From NCBI GenBank assembly GCA_963711465.1, contig CAVQEG010000001.1:1-64000 (forward strand): 64,000 nt of DNA, written 5' to 3'. A program made the position numbers and the translations under genes. Origin of the DNA: CAVQEG01 sp963711465 (lineage in GTDB: Bacteria > Bacteroidota > Ignavibacteria > OLB7). How positions within the stretch are numbered: the first letter of the stretch is position 1; every line of letters begins with the position of its first letter. Below are positions 9,180-18,947 of the stretch, piece by piece. Under the pieces are notes generated by a model. That model saw only the letters and a list, made by a program, of their open reading frames with translations, was not told the origin of the DNA and did not search any database.

Positions 9180-10405
9180 TAACTGGGGTTGAGCGCCGAG
9201 AAATCGAGTTTCCCGGTGAGCAAATAGGTGATGATCTCGAAGGTTTTCATTGTGCTGTACCCACGGGCCTTGCGCTTGGCTGCCTGCACGATTGAGTTGA
9301 AGCCTTCGAGGATGCCATTGGTCACCTGCGTGCGCTTCCATCGGACGATTCCGTCACGGTGTTTGCGGATGGTCCGCGCCAGCTTGATGAATGGCTCCAG
9401 GCGACTATGCGTCGCCCAGAAGTACCACTTGTCGAGCAGCAGCTCGAAGTCCTCAACGCTCTCGGCCTCGTAGATATCCTGGAAGCTCTCGCGCAGGTGC
9501 AGTGCCCGCACGGTCTTGAGCTTCAGCGATGAGAGCTCGAGCTCCTCGATCTCGACACGCTGCTCCTGGGTGAGGTTCTGCCAGTTCTTCAGGAATGAGT
9601 AGCGCTTGCGCTTGAGGATCGGGTGCGTCTTGACTTCCGATCGACGCACCGCATCGACGGCCTCGTTGACGAGTTTGAGCACGTGGAAGCGGTCGAAGGT
9701 TACCTCGGCGTTCGGAAGATGCTCGCTGACACCCTTGGCGTAGGCCGGCGACATGTCGGCGCTGACGGTCCGGATGTTCTCGCCGGAGCCACCGTGTGCC
9801 GTCAGGTCCTCCGCAAAGCGCTTGATCGTCTCGCTGTCCTTGCCGGGCGTAACGAAGATCGTGCGGCGCCGCTCGAGGTCGACGGCGATGGTCATGTAGT
9901 TGTGTCCACGCTTCAGCGAGGTCTCATCGACACCGACCTCGGTGACGTCGCTGAAGTCTTCGGCTTCGCGTGCGGCGCTGATGTAGCAGTCGAGCAGGCG
10001 CCAGATCCGGTAGTTCGAGACATTGGTCAGCCGGGAGACTGCGTTGATCGGCATGTGCTGGCCAAGCTGCAGCAACAACGCCTCGAACAGGAGCGTGAAG
10101 CCGTCGCACTGCCCCGCCCACGGCGGCGTGAGCAGTCGTTTGCCCTCGGGCGTATCTAGCCGCGGCACCCAGGCGTGCAGATGGCACTCGTGTTCGAAGA
10201 AGTTCAGGTGGCGCCAGGTCTTCAGCTGCGTGTCGTAGGCACCGTAGTCACCTTCGACGCCGGACTCCTCGTCTCGGTAGTGGAACTTGGCGCCTCGACG
10301 AAAGTTCAGGTAAATGTCGAGCGATTTGCGATCCGGATCGAACTCGATGCGTTCGATGTACCAGGGATCACGAAGACCGAGCGCCTGAAAAAACAGATCT
10401 TCCAC
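9167..10405 (-). CDS. ISL3-family transposase
   Basis: A 412-residue DDE transposase that cuts and rejoins the element at its inverted ends. The catalytic core reads GVDETS (first Asp), SADMSPAY (second Asp) and LEGFNS near the C-terminus (Glu), in the spacing of the ISL3/IS204/IS1001 group. RFHVLKLVNEAVD after the second Asp is also typical. An N-terminal zinc-finger segment is largely missing. Some ISL3 proteins have one, so the protein may be slightly short at the N-terminus. The start is GTG at 10405. The frame is intact, so the element may still be mobile. Function comes from family knowledge and the motifs seen. Confidence 0.93.
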   Translation of the reverse strand: MEDLFFQALGLRDPWYIERIEFDPDRKSLDIYLNFRRGAKFHYRDEESGVEGDYGAYDTQLKTWRHLNFFEHECHLHAWVPRLDTPEGKRLLTPPWAGQCDGFTLLFEALLLQLGQHMPINAVSRLTNVSNYRIWRLLDCYISAAREAEDFSDVTEVGVDETSLKRGHNYMTIAVDLERRRTIFVTPGKDSETIKRFAEDLTAHGGSGENIRTVSADMSPAYAKGVSEHLPNAEVTFDRFHVLKLVNEAVDAVRRSEVKTHPILKRKRYSFLKNWQNLTQEQRVEIEELELSSLKLKTVRALHLRESFQDIYEAESVEDFELLLDKWYFWATHSRLEPFIKLARTIRKHRDGIVRWKRTQVTNGILEGFNSIVQAAKRKARGYSTMKTFEIITYLLTGKLDFSALNPSYLPT

Positions 10406-10458
10406 GAGCGGTGCCTTTGAGGGTATGGGATGGACGACTTCGACCGCTGAAGATCGCG

Positions 10459-10485
10459 TCTACCCACTCACTTCTCAAAGGAGCC
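10459..10485. repeat. Terminal inverted repeat of the IS, right
   Basis: This is the partner of 9153-9179. Read on the minus strand it begins GGCTCCTTTG and ends GAGTGGGTAGA. The target duplication ATATTTTG follows directly. Confidence 0.9.
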
Positions 10486-10517
10486 ATATTTTGTTTCGGG
10501 TGTTTATATAAAGGGAA
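10486..10517 (+). promoter_or_regulatory. AT-rich leader before C3, cut off by the IS
   Basis: This is the right half of the C-gene leader, retained next to the insertion sequence: ATATTTTG then TTTATATAAAG. If the island is the promoter core, C3 can still be transcribed. If elements further upstream are needed, C3 now depends on the insertion sequence end. Confidence 0.3.
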
Positions 10518-10585
10518 GGGAGGTACAGGACCTGCGATGGGGGTGCGAGCGGCAGGCAGAATTTCAGCAGAGTGGAAAGAAAATC

Positions 10586-12208
10586 ATGACTCGACACTTG
10601 TGGACGCGTAGATGCGGGGTAGTTGCACTGACGGCAATGACACTGTTCATGACCGTTGTGGCGGCGCACGCCCAGGAGCCGATCACGCGGAACCCGGACG
10701 CGGTCGAACTGCGGCTGCTATGGATGAAGCGGGGCAGCGTCGTCGGCGGGGAGCTGATCGGCGACGGGATCGGGACGGTTGGAGATGTCGACGGCGACGG
10801 GATCAGCGAGATCGCGATGCGCTCGGGGTACACCGGAGAGTGGATGGTCTACCACGGACAGTCACCTGCGCCGGCGGATACGCCGATGTGGCGCTGTCGC
10901 TCGACGGGAGAATTGTCATATCCGGTACTTGGGGACTTCTGGGGAACGGGACACAAGGCCATCGTGATCGTGCGGGACTCGTGCTTCGTCTATCCGGGCG
11001 GCGGAACGACGTGCTACCTGCGGTTGAACATCTACCGCACCGATGACGGGAGGATCGCCGATACGCCGTCGGCGGTGATAAACACGGGGATGCAGTATTG
11101 CCTGCGGAACGCGATGGTGGCGGATCTGGACGGAGACGGGTACGACGACCTGATCCTGGCGCGGGCGTGCAGCTACCCGGACATCCGGATCTGGCGGGGC
11201 GGACCGGAGTTCGAGCGGACGTGTTTTGCACCGAACTATGTGTTCGGGGATTCCGAGTCGACTCCGACGATGACGTTTTACGCCGACGTGGGCGATATCG
11301 ACGGGGACGGGTACCTGGATCTGGTGACGGGCGGGGACTACCAGACGCACCAGGCGTGGAAGTTCTACTACGGCAGTTCGACGACGCCGGGGTCGTGGCG
11401 ACGGCCGGATCGGGTGGTGGAGCTGCCGGAAGCATACTGGAACGTGGATGCGTACATCGGATTGGTCGATGCCGATGGAGACTCCGTCAGCGATGTGCGC
11501 CGCTCAATGCAGGATCTTCCTCTCGGAGGTGGCTATCTCTTTCTGTCACGGAACCACGAGAGTGCTCGCACACGGTCGTTCGCGCTGGATTCAGCGGATC
11601 GTTTTTGGCCGGATCATCCGGACTGCGACCACAAGTATGGATATCTCACCGATACGATCGAGCAATTCCCAACCATACTAATGGGATCCAGCACCTTGCT
11701 CGCGTTTACGAGCGGAGCGAATGGGCCTGACCTGAGCTACGATGCGTATACGACCAACGGACTTGGCGGTGCCTTCACAAGGGTAAGCGCTGTCGGCGAC
11801 TGCAACGGGGACGGCTGGGATGACGTGATGACGGGAGACCCCAACTGGTACCAGTTCGACCAGGGCATTGCGCAGGTGTGGGCCGGGGGGCCGTACATCC
11901 CGCGCGACTCGACGACGCTTGGGGTTCGAGATCTGCCGACAGCCGGTCATTCCGCTGGTGTGTCGGTCTGGCCGAACCCCGTCCGTACAGAGCTGCACGT
12001 TGCGTGGCGTGGCGACCTTCGCCGGATGCCGGCGCGATATACGCTGTACGACGTTCGCGGTGCATTGCGCTCCTCGGGGTCGATCGAGCCGAGGCGGGGA
12101 ACGGTGGTGCTGGATTGCTCGACACTCGAAGCGGGGGTGTACCTGCTGCGGCTGCTTGGCTCCGACGGAGCGGTCGTCGCCGAGACGCGCGTGGTGCGGG
12201 TGCGGTGA
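10586..12208 (+). CDS. FG-GAP repeat T9SS-secreted protein, copy C3
   Basis: A 540-residue copy. The signal peptide and first ~100 residues are as in C1. The CRSTGEL middle block matches C5 almost exactly, and the 3' part (DCDHKYGYLTDTIEQF, MGSSTLLAF, GDPNWYQ) matches C4 exactly. Five calcium-site-like motifs are kept. The T9SS sorting domain is the VRTELHVAWRGDLRRM variant shared only with C4. The gene follows the insertion sequence but its frame and ribosome site (GGAAAG) are intact. Likely exported to the cell surface; ligand unknown. Confidence 0.88.
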   Translation: MTRHLWTRRCGVVALTAMTLFMTVVAAHAQEPITRNPDAVELRLLWMKRGSVVGGELIGDGIGTVGDVDGDGISEIAMRSGYTGEWMVYHGQSPAPADTPMWRCRSTGELSYPVLGDFWGTGHKAIVIVRDSCFVYPGGGTTCYLRLNIYRTDDGRIADTPSAVINTGMQYCLRNAMVADLDGDGYDDLILARACSYPDIRIWRGGPEFERTCFAPNYVFGDSESTPTMTFYADVGDIDGDGYLDLVTGGDYQTHQAWKFYYGSSTTPGSWRRPDRVVELPEAYWNVDAYIGLVDADGDSVSDVRRSMQDLPLGGGYLFLSRNHESARTRSFALDSADRFWPDHPDCDHKYGYLTDTIEQFPTILMGSSTLLAFTSGANGPDLSYDAYTTNGLGGAFTRVSAVGDCNGDGWDDVMTGDPNWYQFDQGIAQVWAGGPYIPRDSTTLGVRDLPTAGHSAGVSVWPNPVRTELHVAWRGDLRRMPARYTLYDVRGALRSSGSIEPRRGTVVLDCSTLEAGVYLLRLLGSDGAVVAETRVVRVR

Positions 12209-12317
12209 GGCCGGGGAATCAACATGAATACCAGTTCCTCCTATGAAATAGATGATCCTCCGCCTGCTGCGTGTTGAGCGGGCACGGCAATCACCATTGA
12301 AACCTGGAGAGGCTCTC

Positions 12318-13784
12318 ATGCGAGCAACGCAGAGCTCCAACGCCGCGCGGCCACGAATGGCGCATTCGGAGCGACCACAACGACCTCCGAATTCCACACA
12401 CTCACCGCGCAATCGTCGACGACACGTTCGACGGCAGGTGCTCATCGCCTGCCTGTTGTGCGTTGCGACCCTTGCATCGGCGCGGGCGCAATGGGTCGAC
12501 ACGACGGAAGTTCCGGTTCGTGACACGTACGGGTTCTGGGAGGAATGGCTCAACGGGTTCGCGATCATCGGGCATGTGGCGAAGTTTTCGCGGGAACACA
12601 ATCAGGACACGCAGCCGGCGGCCGACTCGCTGTGGGCGTTCAGCCAGCGGCTTGGCGTCGACATTCGGGCGATGCACGTGTATGCGCCGGATGCGGTGAC
12701 GCGGCATCTGGTCAACTCCGCGCTGCGTCGTCGGGATACGGCCGATGGTCACGTGGAGGGCGACATCGACCGTGTGCTCGTCATGCTGCAGCCGTGGTCG
12801 AGCCCGGTCAAGCGTGGGGCGTTCGGACGGGAGATCTCGTTCTACGCGTTCGACAGCGTTGAGTCGCCCTACTTCATCTGGGATTACGCGACGAGGAGTG
12901 GTGGGTCCGTTGTGCAGAACTCCAAAGAGTTTGACCCCGTGTTCAAAGATCGACACGCCGTCGAGGTGCAATACGATGCCACCACCACCACCACCAACCA
13001 GACAGTCCTCTCGGGGATGTACTACCACAAACCCGATGACTCGAACGACCACACGCACTTCTTCCACTCCGACTGGCTCGACAGCCGCGATCCGGTGACG
13101 GGCGGCGGAAGGACGTTCAACTTCGTCGTGCAGGGGCATCTCGAGTCGCCACTGAATCCCTCCAATGCGGACTCGACCACGATCTTCTGGCTGGACATCT
13201 GGCAGACGATCGAGGCGGGACAGCTGTATCGTGACACGATCGGGGGAGCCGAGATAGCCGCAGCGGCGGATACGGCGTTTCTCATTCAGCGCATACCGAT
13301 CACGAAGGGCGAGCTGACGGCGGGACTCAGTGACACGCCGTCGGTCGATGTCAATCGCTACCGGATGGTCTCGACGCCGGTCGATCTCCGATGGCGGGCC
13401 GACGGACGCCTCGGCCCCCTGCACCCGCAGCAGGTCTATGACCGGTACTATCCCAACGGCACGCAGTTCCGGACGATCGATGTCCGCGTTCGCTGGACGG
13501 GCGCGGAGGCGGCGGCGCTGCGGCGGATCGCGATCCGGGATTCGATCGGCGAGCTGGTGCTCGGGACGACGAACGCATCGCTGAGCTACCGCGCCGCGAT
13601 TTATCGGGAGCTCAAGACGCTGCTTCGCGATGACACCGCTGATGTGGCGTCGCTGCGCACGTCGATCATCCGTGTCGAAACGGCGACCGAGCCGAATCCG
13701 ACGGAGTTTGCGGGATATAGCGCCGTCAACAGGATGATGAAGGATACGTTCAACTGGTGGCCTTTGCGCAATCGGCGGGAGTGA
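12318..13784 (+). CDS. Truncated secreted protein, copy D4 (unknown family)
   Basis: A 488-residue copy. Its first part, with DYATRSGGSVVQNSKEF and YHKPDDSND, is the D5 type. From the LESPLNPSNAD segment onward it follows the other truncated copies, and it has the PSVDVNRYRM block of D2. It is thus a D5-like front joined to a D2-like back. The signal peptide and the truncated WWPLRNRRE end are as in D1. No T9SS sorting domain and no recognised function. Confidence 0.7.
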   Translation: MRATQSSNAARPRMAHSERPQRPPNSTHSPRNRRRHVRRQVLIACLLCVATLASARAQWVDTTEVPVRDTYGFWEEWLNGFAIIGHVAKFSREHNQDTQPAADSLWAFSQRLGVDIRAMHVYAPDAVTRHLVNSALRRRDTADGHVEGDIDRVLVMLQPWSSPVKRGAFGREISFYAFDSVESPYFIWDYATRSGGSVVQNSKEFDPVFKDRHAVEVQYDATTTTTNQTVLSGMYYHKPDDSNDHTHFFHSDWLDSRDPVTGGGRTFNFVVQGHLESPLNPSNADSTTIFWLDIWQTIEAGQLYRDTIGGAEIAAAADTAFLIQRIPITKGELTAGLSDTPSVDVNRYRMVSTPVDLRWRADGRLGPLHPQQVYDRYYPNGTQFRTIDVRVRWTGAEAAALRRIAIRDSIGELVLGTTNASLSYRAAIYRELKTLLRDDTADVASLRTSIIRVETATEPNPTEFAGYSAVNRMMKDTFNWWPLRNRRE

Positions 13785-13886
13785 GCGATTCGATGCCGCT
13801 GCGGTGTTCGGTGGTGCGGGGAGATTCTCCGGCAACCGCTGTCGGAGAGGACGCTGCGGGTGAGAATACTTGGGGTCGGCTGAGAG

Positions 13887-13918
13887 TATATTTTGTTTCG
13901 GGTGTTTATATAAAGGGA
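13887..13918 (+). promoter_or_regulatory. AT-rich leader before C4, possible promoter
   Basis: The same AT-rich island as in the other units (TATATTTTG then TTTATATAAAG), about 70-100 bp before the C4 start. Confidence 0.35.
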
Positions 13919-13987
13919 AGGGAGGTACAGGACCTGCGATGGGGGTGCGAGCGGCAGGCAGAATTTCAGCAGAGTGGAAAGAAAATC

Positions 13988-15595
13988 ATGACTCGACACT
14001 TGTGGACGCGTAGATGCGGGGTAGTTGCACTGACGGCAATGACACTGTTCATGACCGTTGTGGCGGCGCACGCCCAGGAGCCGATCACGCGGAACCCGGA
14101 CGCGGTCGAACTGCGGCTGCTATGGATGAAGCGGGGCAGCGTCGTCGGCGGGGAGCTGATCGGCGACGGGATCGGGACGGTTGGAGATGTCGACGGCGAC
14201 GGGATCAGCGAGATCGCGATGCGCTCGGGGTACACCGGAGAGTGGATGGTCTACCACGGACAGTCACCTGCGCCGGCGGATACGCCGATGTGGCGCTTCT
14301 ACTCCTCGGGCGACATGTCCTACCCGGTCGTCGGGGACTTCTGGGGGACGGGCCATCCGGCCTTCGGCATTCCGCGGGACTCGTTCTACAAGGCGCCGGG
14401 GACGACGCAGTTGTTTCACCTGTACGTGTTCCGCACCGATGACGGCTACATCCCTGACACACCGGCGGTGATCCTCAGGACGGTGCAGCCGTGGTGCTTT
14501 GAGGCGGGCCGCGTGGCGGATCTGAATCGGGATGGATACGATGATCTGATCATCTGGCGTGCGTGCGATACGCCGGAGGTACAGATCTGGAACGGCGGGC
14601 CGCGCTTCGGGATGGATGGTCCAAGCTACGTGATCAAGGACTCGGAGTACTACGGGCACGCGTACTACGTCGATGTCGGCGACATCGACGGGGACGGGTA
14701 TCTCGATCTGGTGACGGGCGGGGACTACCAGGGGCACCGGGCGTGGAAGTTCTACTACGGCAGTGCGACGACGCCGGGGTCGTGGCGACGGCCGGATCGG
14801 GTGGTGGAGCTGCCGGAAGCATACTGGAACGTGGATGCGTACATCGGATTGGTCGATGCCGATGGAGACTCCGTCAGCGATGTGCGCCGCTCAATGCAGG
14901 ATCTTCCTCTCGGAGGTGGCTATCTCTTTCTGTCACGGAACCACGAGAGTGCTCGCACACGGTCGTTCGCGCTGGATTCAGCGGATCGTTTTTGGCCGGA
15001 TCATCCGGACTGCGACCACAAGTATGGATATCTCACCGATACGATCGAGCAATTCCCAACCATACTAATGGGATCCAGCACCTTGCTCGCGTTTACGAGC
15101 GGAGCGAATGGGCCTGACCTGAGCTACGATGCGTATACGACCAACGGACTTGGCGGTGCCTTCACAAGGGTAAGCGCTGTCGGCGACTGCAACGGGGACG
15201 GCTGGGATGACGTGATGACGGGAGACCCCAACTGGTACCAGTTCGACCAGGGCATTGCGCAGGTGTGGGCCGGGGGGCCGTACATCCCGCGCGACTCGAC
15301 GACGCTTGGGGTTCGAGATCTGCCGACAGCCGGTCATTCCGCTGGTGTGTCGGTCTGGCCGAACCCCGTCCGTACAGAGCTGCACGTTGCGTGGCGTGGC
15401 GACCTTCGCCGGATGCCGGCGCGATATACGCTGTACGACGTTCGCGGTGCATTGCGCTCCTCGGGGTCGATCGAGCCGAGGCGGGGAACGGTGGTGCTGG
15501 ATTGCTCGACACTCGAAGCGGGGGTGTACCTGCTGCGGCTGCTTGGCTCCGACGGAGCGGTCGTCGCCGAGACGCGCGTGGTGCGGGTGCGGTGA
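13988..15595 (+). CDS. FG-GAP repeat T9SS-secreted protein, copy C4
   Basis: A 535-residue copy and the clearest mosaic. The 5' half (FYSSGDMSYPVVGDF to about YVIKD) is that of C1, and the 3' half from LPEAYWNVDAY to the stop is that of C3, with near-perfect base identity on each side. The crossover lies near 14,640-14,790, in the conserved VTGGDY and WKFYYGS segment. Signal peptide, five DxDGDG-type motifs and the T9SS sorting domain are complete. It is followed by D5, the only D copy of full length. Confidence 0.88.
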   Translation: MTRHLWTRRCGVVALTAMTLFMTVVAAHAQEPITRNPDAVELRLLWMKRGSVVGGELIGDGIGTVGDVDGDGISEIAMRSGYTGEWMVYHGQSPAPADTPMWRFYSSGDMSYPVVGDFWGTGHPAFGIPRDSFYKAPGTTQLFHLYVFRTDDGYIPDTPAVILRTVQPWCFEAGRVADLNRDGYDDLIIWRACDTPEVQIWNGGPRFGMDGPSYVIKDSEYYGHAYYVDVGDIDGDGYLDLVTGGDYQGHRAWKFYYGSATTPGSWRRPDRVVELPEAYWNVDAYIGLVDADGDSVSDVRRSMQDLPLGGGYLFLSRNHESARTRSFALDSADRFWPDHPDCDHKYGYLTDTIEQFPTILMGSSTLLAFTSGANGPDLSYDAYTTNGLGGAFTRVSAVGDCNGDGWDDVMTGDPNWYQFDQGIAQVWAGGPYIPRDSTTLGVRDLPTAGHSAGVSVWPNPVRTELHVAWRGDLRRMPARYTLYDVRGALRSSGSIEPRRGTVVLDCSTLEAGVYLLRLLGSDGAVVAETRVVRVR

Positions 15596-15704
15596 GGCCG
15601 GGGAATCAACATGAATACCAGTTCCTCCTATGAAATAGATGATCCTCCGCCTGCTGCGTGTTGAGCGGGCACGGCAATCACCATTGAAACCTGGAGAGGC
15701 TCTC

Positions 15705-18700
15705 ATGCGAGCAACGCAGAGCTCCAACGCCGCGCGGCCACGAATGGCGCATTCGGAGCGACCACAACGACCTCCGAATTCCACACACTCACCGCGCAAT
15801 CGTCGACGACACGTTCGACGGCAGGTGCTCATCGCCTGCCTGTTGTGCGTTGCGACCCTTGCATCGGCGCGGGCGCAATGGGTCGACACGACGGAAGTTC
15901 CGGTTCGTGACACGTACGGGTTCTGGGAGGAATGGCTCAACGGGTTCGCGATCATCGGGCATGTGGCGAAGTTTTCGCGGGAACACAATCAGGACACGCA
16001 GCCGGCGGCCGACTCGCTGTGGGCGTTCAGCCAGCGGCTTGGCGTCGACATTCGGGCGATGCACGTGTATGCGCCGGATGCGGTGACGCGGCATCTGGTC
16101 AACTCCGCGCTGCGTCGTCGGGATACGGCCGATGGTCACGTGGAGGGCGACATCGACCGTGTGCTCGTCATGCTGCAGCCGTGGTCGAGCCCGGTCAAGC
16201 GTGGGGCGTTCGGACGGGAGATCTCGTTCTACGCGTTCGACAGCGTTGAGTCGCCCTACTTCATCTGGGATTACGCGACGAGGAGTGGTGGGTCCGTTGT
16301 GCAGAACTCCAAAGAGTTTGACCCCGTGTTCAAAGATCGACACGCCGTCGAGGTGCAATACGATGCCACCACCACCACCACCAACCAGACAGTCCTCTCG
16401 GGGATGTACTACCACAAACCCGATGACTCGAACGACCACACGCACTTCTTCCACTCCGACTGGCTCGACAGCCGCGATCCGGTGACGGGCGGCGGAAGGA
16501 CGTTCAACTTCGTCGTGCAGGGGCATCTGACCGATTCGCTGAATGTCGCAAACGCGGATACCACAACCGTGTTCTGGCTGGACATCTGGCAGACGATCGA
16601 GGCGGGACAGCTGTATCGTGACACGATCGGGGGAGCCGAGATAGCCGCAGCGGCGGATACGGCGTTTCTCATTCAGCGCATCCCGATCACGAAGGGCGAG
16701 CTGACGGCGGGACTCAGTGACACGCCGCCGATCGATGTCAATCGGTATCGGACGGTCTCGAAGCCGGTGGACCTTCGATGGCGGGCTGATGGACGCCTCG
16801 GCCCCCTGCACCCGCAGCAGGTCTATGACCGGTACTATCCCAACGGCACGCAGTTCCGTACGATCGATGTCCGGGTTCGCTGGACGGGCGCGGAGGCGGC
16901 GGGGCTGCGGCGGATCGCGATCCGGGACTCGATCGGCGAGCTGGTGCTCGGGACGACGAGCGCGTCGTTGACCTACCGCGCGGCGATCTATCGGGAGCTC
17001 AAGACGCTGCTTCGCGATGACACAGCGGACGTATCGTCGCTGCGCACGTCGATCATCCGTGTCGAAACGGCGACCGAGCCGAATCCGACGGAGTTTGCGG
17101 GATATAGCGCCGTCAATAAGATGATGAAGGATACATTCAACCTCGGCTACTACCGTGATTCGCTCGGGCAGGCACTCAAGCCGGGCGACAGTGTTCCGAC
17201 GTTCGAATGGGATCTCGGCGATCCGACGTTCCACCGGCTGGGCACGCAGGACGAGATCTACCACTACATCTACATCAACGACATTCGTGATACCATCAAG
17301 CGCTTCGTCGCTCCCACGGATTCCTACGAATGGTGGGCGCAGATCCGACCCGAGGCCCTCTTCGCAGCTCCGTATCACCAGATACCGACCCTCCGATACC
17401 ACAACGGCGGGCGGTTCCACATACCGGTGCTCGACACGACGGAGGGGGGCATCGAGGACTACGAAACGACGCTGCAGCGGGGGTTCATGGGATACTACCA
17501 CCCCGGCAACGAGGAGGTCGACCAGTACGGATTTCCGAAGCGCGTGGTGGCGGAGCTTCACGCCGACAGACTCGGGGAGCTGGCGACGGTCGCGCGGCGG
17601 GAGGGGCGTCGGCTGATCCCCCACGTCGGCACGGCGTGGATGATCAGTCTGCGCGACAGTCTGCGCGCCGACAGCTCGCAGATCGATGTCGATACGGCGA
17701 TGAGTCACATCCCGGAACCGGCCGAGTTGCGGATGATGACCAACCTCGCATTGGCGTATGGCGCTCGGGGCATCTGGTGGTGGCCGCTGAACTCCGGCCT
17801 CGACGTCCTTCAACCCTCATCGCTTCCGGAGGCACAGGACACGGTTCTTGTGACGAACAACGGAGCTTCCTGCTGTTTCGGCGGCATGGGGACATATGTC
17901 GAAGACACGACGTTTCACATTGGCGACTTTCCGCTCTATCAATCGAACCACCACAGTCCCGATGATACGATTCCCAACATGTACGCAGGATGGTCGGTTA
18001 CCGTACCCGCCGTTCGCGATATCGATCTGCACCTGTTACGTCGGCTCGGGCCGATGATGATGAACCTCCGCTGGCGGGATACCTACAGCTACCACCACAC
18101 GGTGCGATGGCCGGGGATCGGCGACTCGCTCTACCGCCCGCTCGAGGCGGGTGAGATCATCGACACGGTGATTTCCCGTCGACCGGGTTCCGCCGTCGCC
18201 GACTCTGCGCATCGCACGTTCGTCGAGATCGGGCTGTTCGATACCCATCCGGGCCGCGACAGTACGGGCGCGTTGATCTACGAGGCGGGCGGAGCGCGTG
18301 ATATCTCGCTGGATACGAACGAACTTTTTGTGGTCAACAGGCGCTCGTTCGAGCGACCCCCCGACATCATCGACACCGGTTCAATGTCGGCGCTTGCGCG
18401 GCGGCTCGACACACTTTCGGAGACCCGCGAGATCACGATCGGACTGCACCTTCACCATCCGGTCGAGGAGATATCCTCGCCGTACCGCCAGTACGCCTTC
18501 CTTCGCGTTCGCGAACTCGCGCCGGACACGACGCGACTGCCGCTGGCCACCGGACCGCGACAACCGCTCGATACGGTCGTCTACGCGGACTCGAGCGTCG
18601 TCGTCACGCTGCGTCCCGGCGGATCGGCGCTGCTGGAGATCACCTACGAGCCCCCGTGGACGGGACTGGACTCCGGCGACTACCGATTCAACAGCCAGCG

Positions 18701-18776
18701 CCACATGGTCTTCGATTCGCAACGCTACCATACGGTCTACTGGCGATGCGATACGAACAAGCTTGCCAACACCTAG
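15705..18776 (+). CDS. Large secreted protein D5, N-terminal part, ends at an in-frame TAG
   Basis: These are the first 1,023 residues of a family D protein, with a Sec signal peptide near residues 39-58. The first ~480 residues correspond to the truncated copies, then the reading continues (LGYYRDSLGQ and beyond). Around residue 684 the segment LAYGARGIWWWP, preceded by HADRLGELATVARREG, recalls the barrel strands of glycoside hydrolases; this is only a resemblance. The TAG at 18774-18776 is followed in the same frame by 681 more open codons ending in a T9SS sorting domain. The ancestral gene therefore ran 15705-20822 (1,705 codons plus stop). Either a nonsense mutation has split it, or the stop is read through, or the base is an error. 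It carries the variant LTDSLNVANADTTTV, found in no other copy. Confidence 0.75.
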   Translation: MRATQSSNAARPRMAHSERPQRPPNSTHSPRNRRRHVRRQVLIACLLCVATLASARAQWVDTTEVPVRDTYGFWEEWLNGFAIIGHVAKFSREHNQDTQPAADSLWAFSQRLGVDIRAMHVYAPDAVTRHLVNSALRRRDTADGHVEGDIDRVLVMLQPWSSPVKRGAFGREISFYAFDSVESPYFIWDYATRSGGSVVQNSKEFDPVFKDRHAVEVQYDATTTTTNQTVLSGMYYHKPDDSNDHTHFFHSDWLDSRDPVTGGGRTFNFVVQGHLTDSLNVANADTTTVFWLDIWQTIEAGQLYRDTIGGAEIAAAADTAFLIQRIPITKGELTAGLSDTPPIDVNRYRTVSKPVDLRWRADGRLGPLHPQQVYDRYYPNGTQFRTIDVRVRWTGAEAAGLRRIAIRDSIGELVLGTTSASLTYRAAIYRELKTLLRDDTADVSSLRTSIIRVETATEPNPTEFAGYSAVNKMMKDTFNLGYYRDSLGQALKPGDSVPTFEWDLGDPTFHRLGTQDEIYHYIYINDIRDTIKRFVAPTDSYEWWAQIRPEALFAAPYHQIPTLRYHNGGRFHIPVLDTTEGGIEDYETTLQRGFMGYYHPGNEEVDQYGFPKRVVAELHADRLGELATVARREGRRLIPHVGTAWMISLRDSLRADSSQIDVDTAMSHIPEPAELRMMTNLALAYGARGIWWWPLNSGLDVLQPSSLPEAQDTVLVTNNGASCCFGGMGTYVEDTTFHIGDFPLYQSNHHSPDDTIPNMYAGWSVTVPAVRDIDLHLLRRLGPMMMNLRWRDTYSYHHTVRWPGIGDSLYRPLEAGEIIDTVISRRPGSAVADSAHRTFVEIGLFDTHPGRDSTGALIYEAGGARDISLDTNELFVVNRRSFERPPDIIDTGSMSALARRLDTLSETREITIGLHLHHPVEEISSPYRQYAFLRVRELAPDTTRLPLATGPRQPLDTVVYADSSVVVTLRPGGSALLEITYEPPWTGLDSGDYRFNSQRHMVFDSQRYHTVYWRCDTNKLANT

Positions 18777-18947
18777 GATTACAACGTCTACTACCGACGC
18801 TCGCTGCGCGTCGACGACACGACCGGCGTCATTCGATGGGAGCCCGTCGAGTACCGGATCTCCTCGAACCTCGCACCGGGCGACACCGCACGGATCTTCA
18901 ATGTCTTTCCCTCGCTGACGTTCAACACGTATAACGGCGACACGGCC

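Larger units (their letters stand above)
9153..10485 (-). mobile_element. ISL3-family insertion sequence (1,333 bp)
   Basis: The element has one transposase gene on the minus strand and imperfect inverted ends of 27 bp (21 of 27 matching), both beginning GGCTCCT and closing with AGTGGGTAGA. The flanks are AGATTTTG at 9145-9152 and ATATTTTG at 10486-10493. The uninterrupted leaders of C1, C2 and C4 have ATATTTTG once at this place. This is an 8-bp target duplication with one later base change in the left copy. An 8-bp duplication, GG-starting ends and the transposase type all fit the ISL3 family. It splits the shared leader of C3, about 93 bp before its start codon. Confidence 0.95.
1..17140 (+). 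repeat. Tandem array of ~3.4-kb C-D gene units
   Basis: Successive C starts lie at 2432, 5831, 10586 and 13988, and successive D starts at 762, 4161, 7575, 12318 and 15705. The spacings are 3,399, 3,414, 4,743 (3,402 without the insertion sequence) and 3,387 bp. Leaders, signal peptides and long stretches of both genes are nearly identical at base level between units, while defined internal blocks differ. The window opens inside a C gene, so the array reaches further left. Similarity of the last tandem D copy to the truncated copies ends near 17,140, after the codons for KDTFN. Copy number could be wrong if the assembly collapsed or expanded the repeat. Confidence 0.95.
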
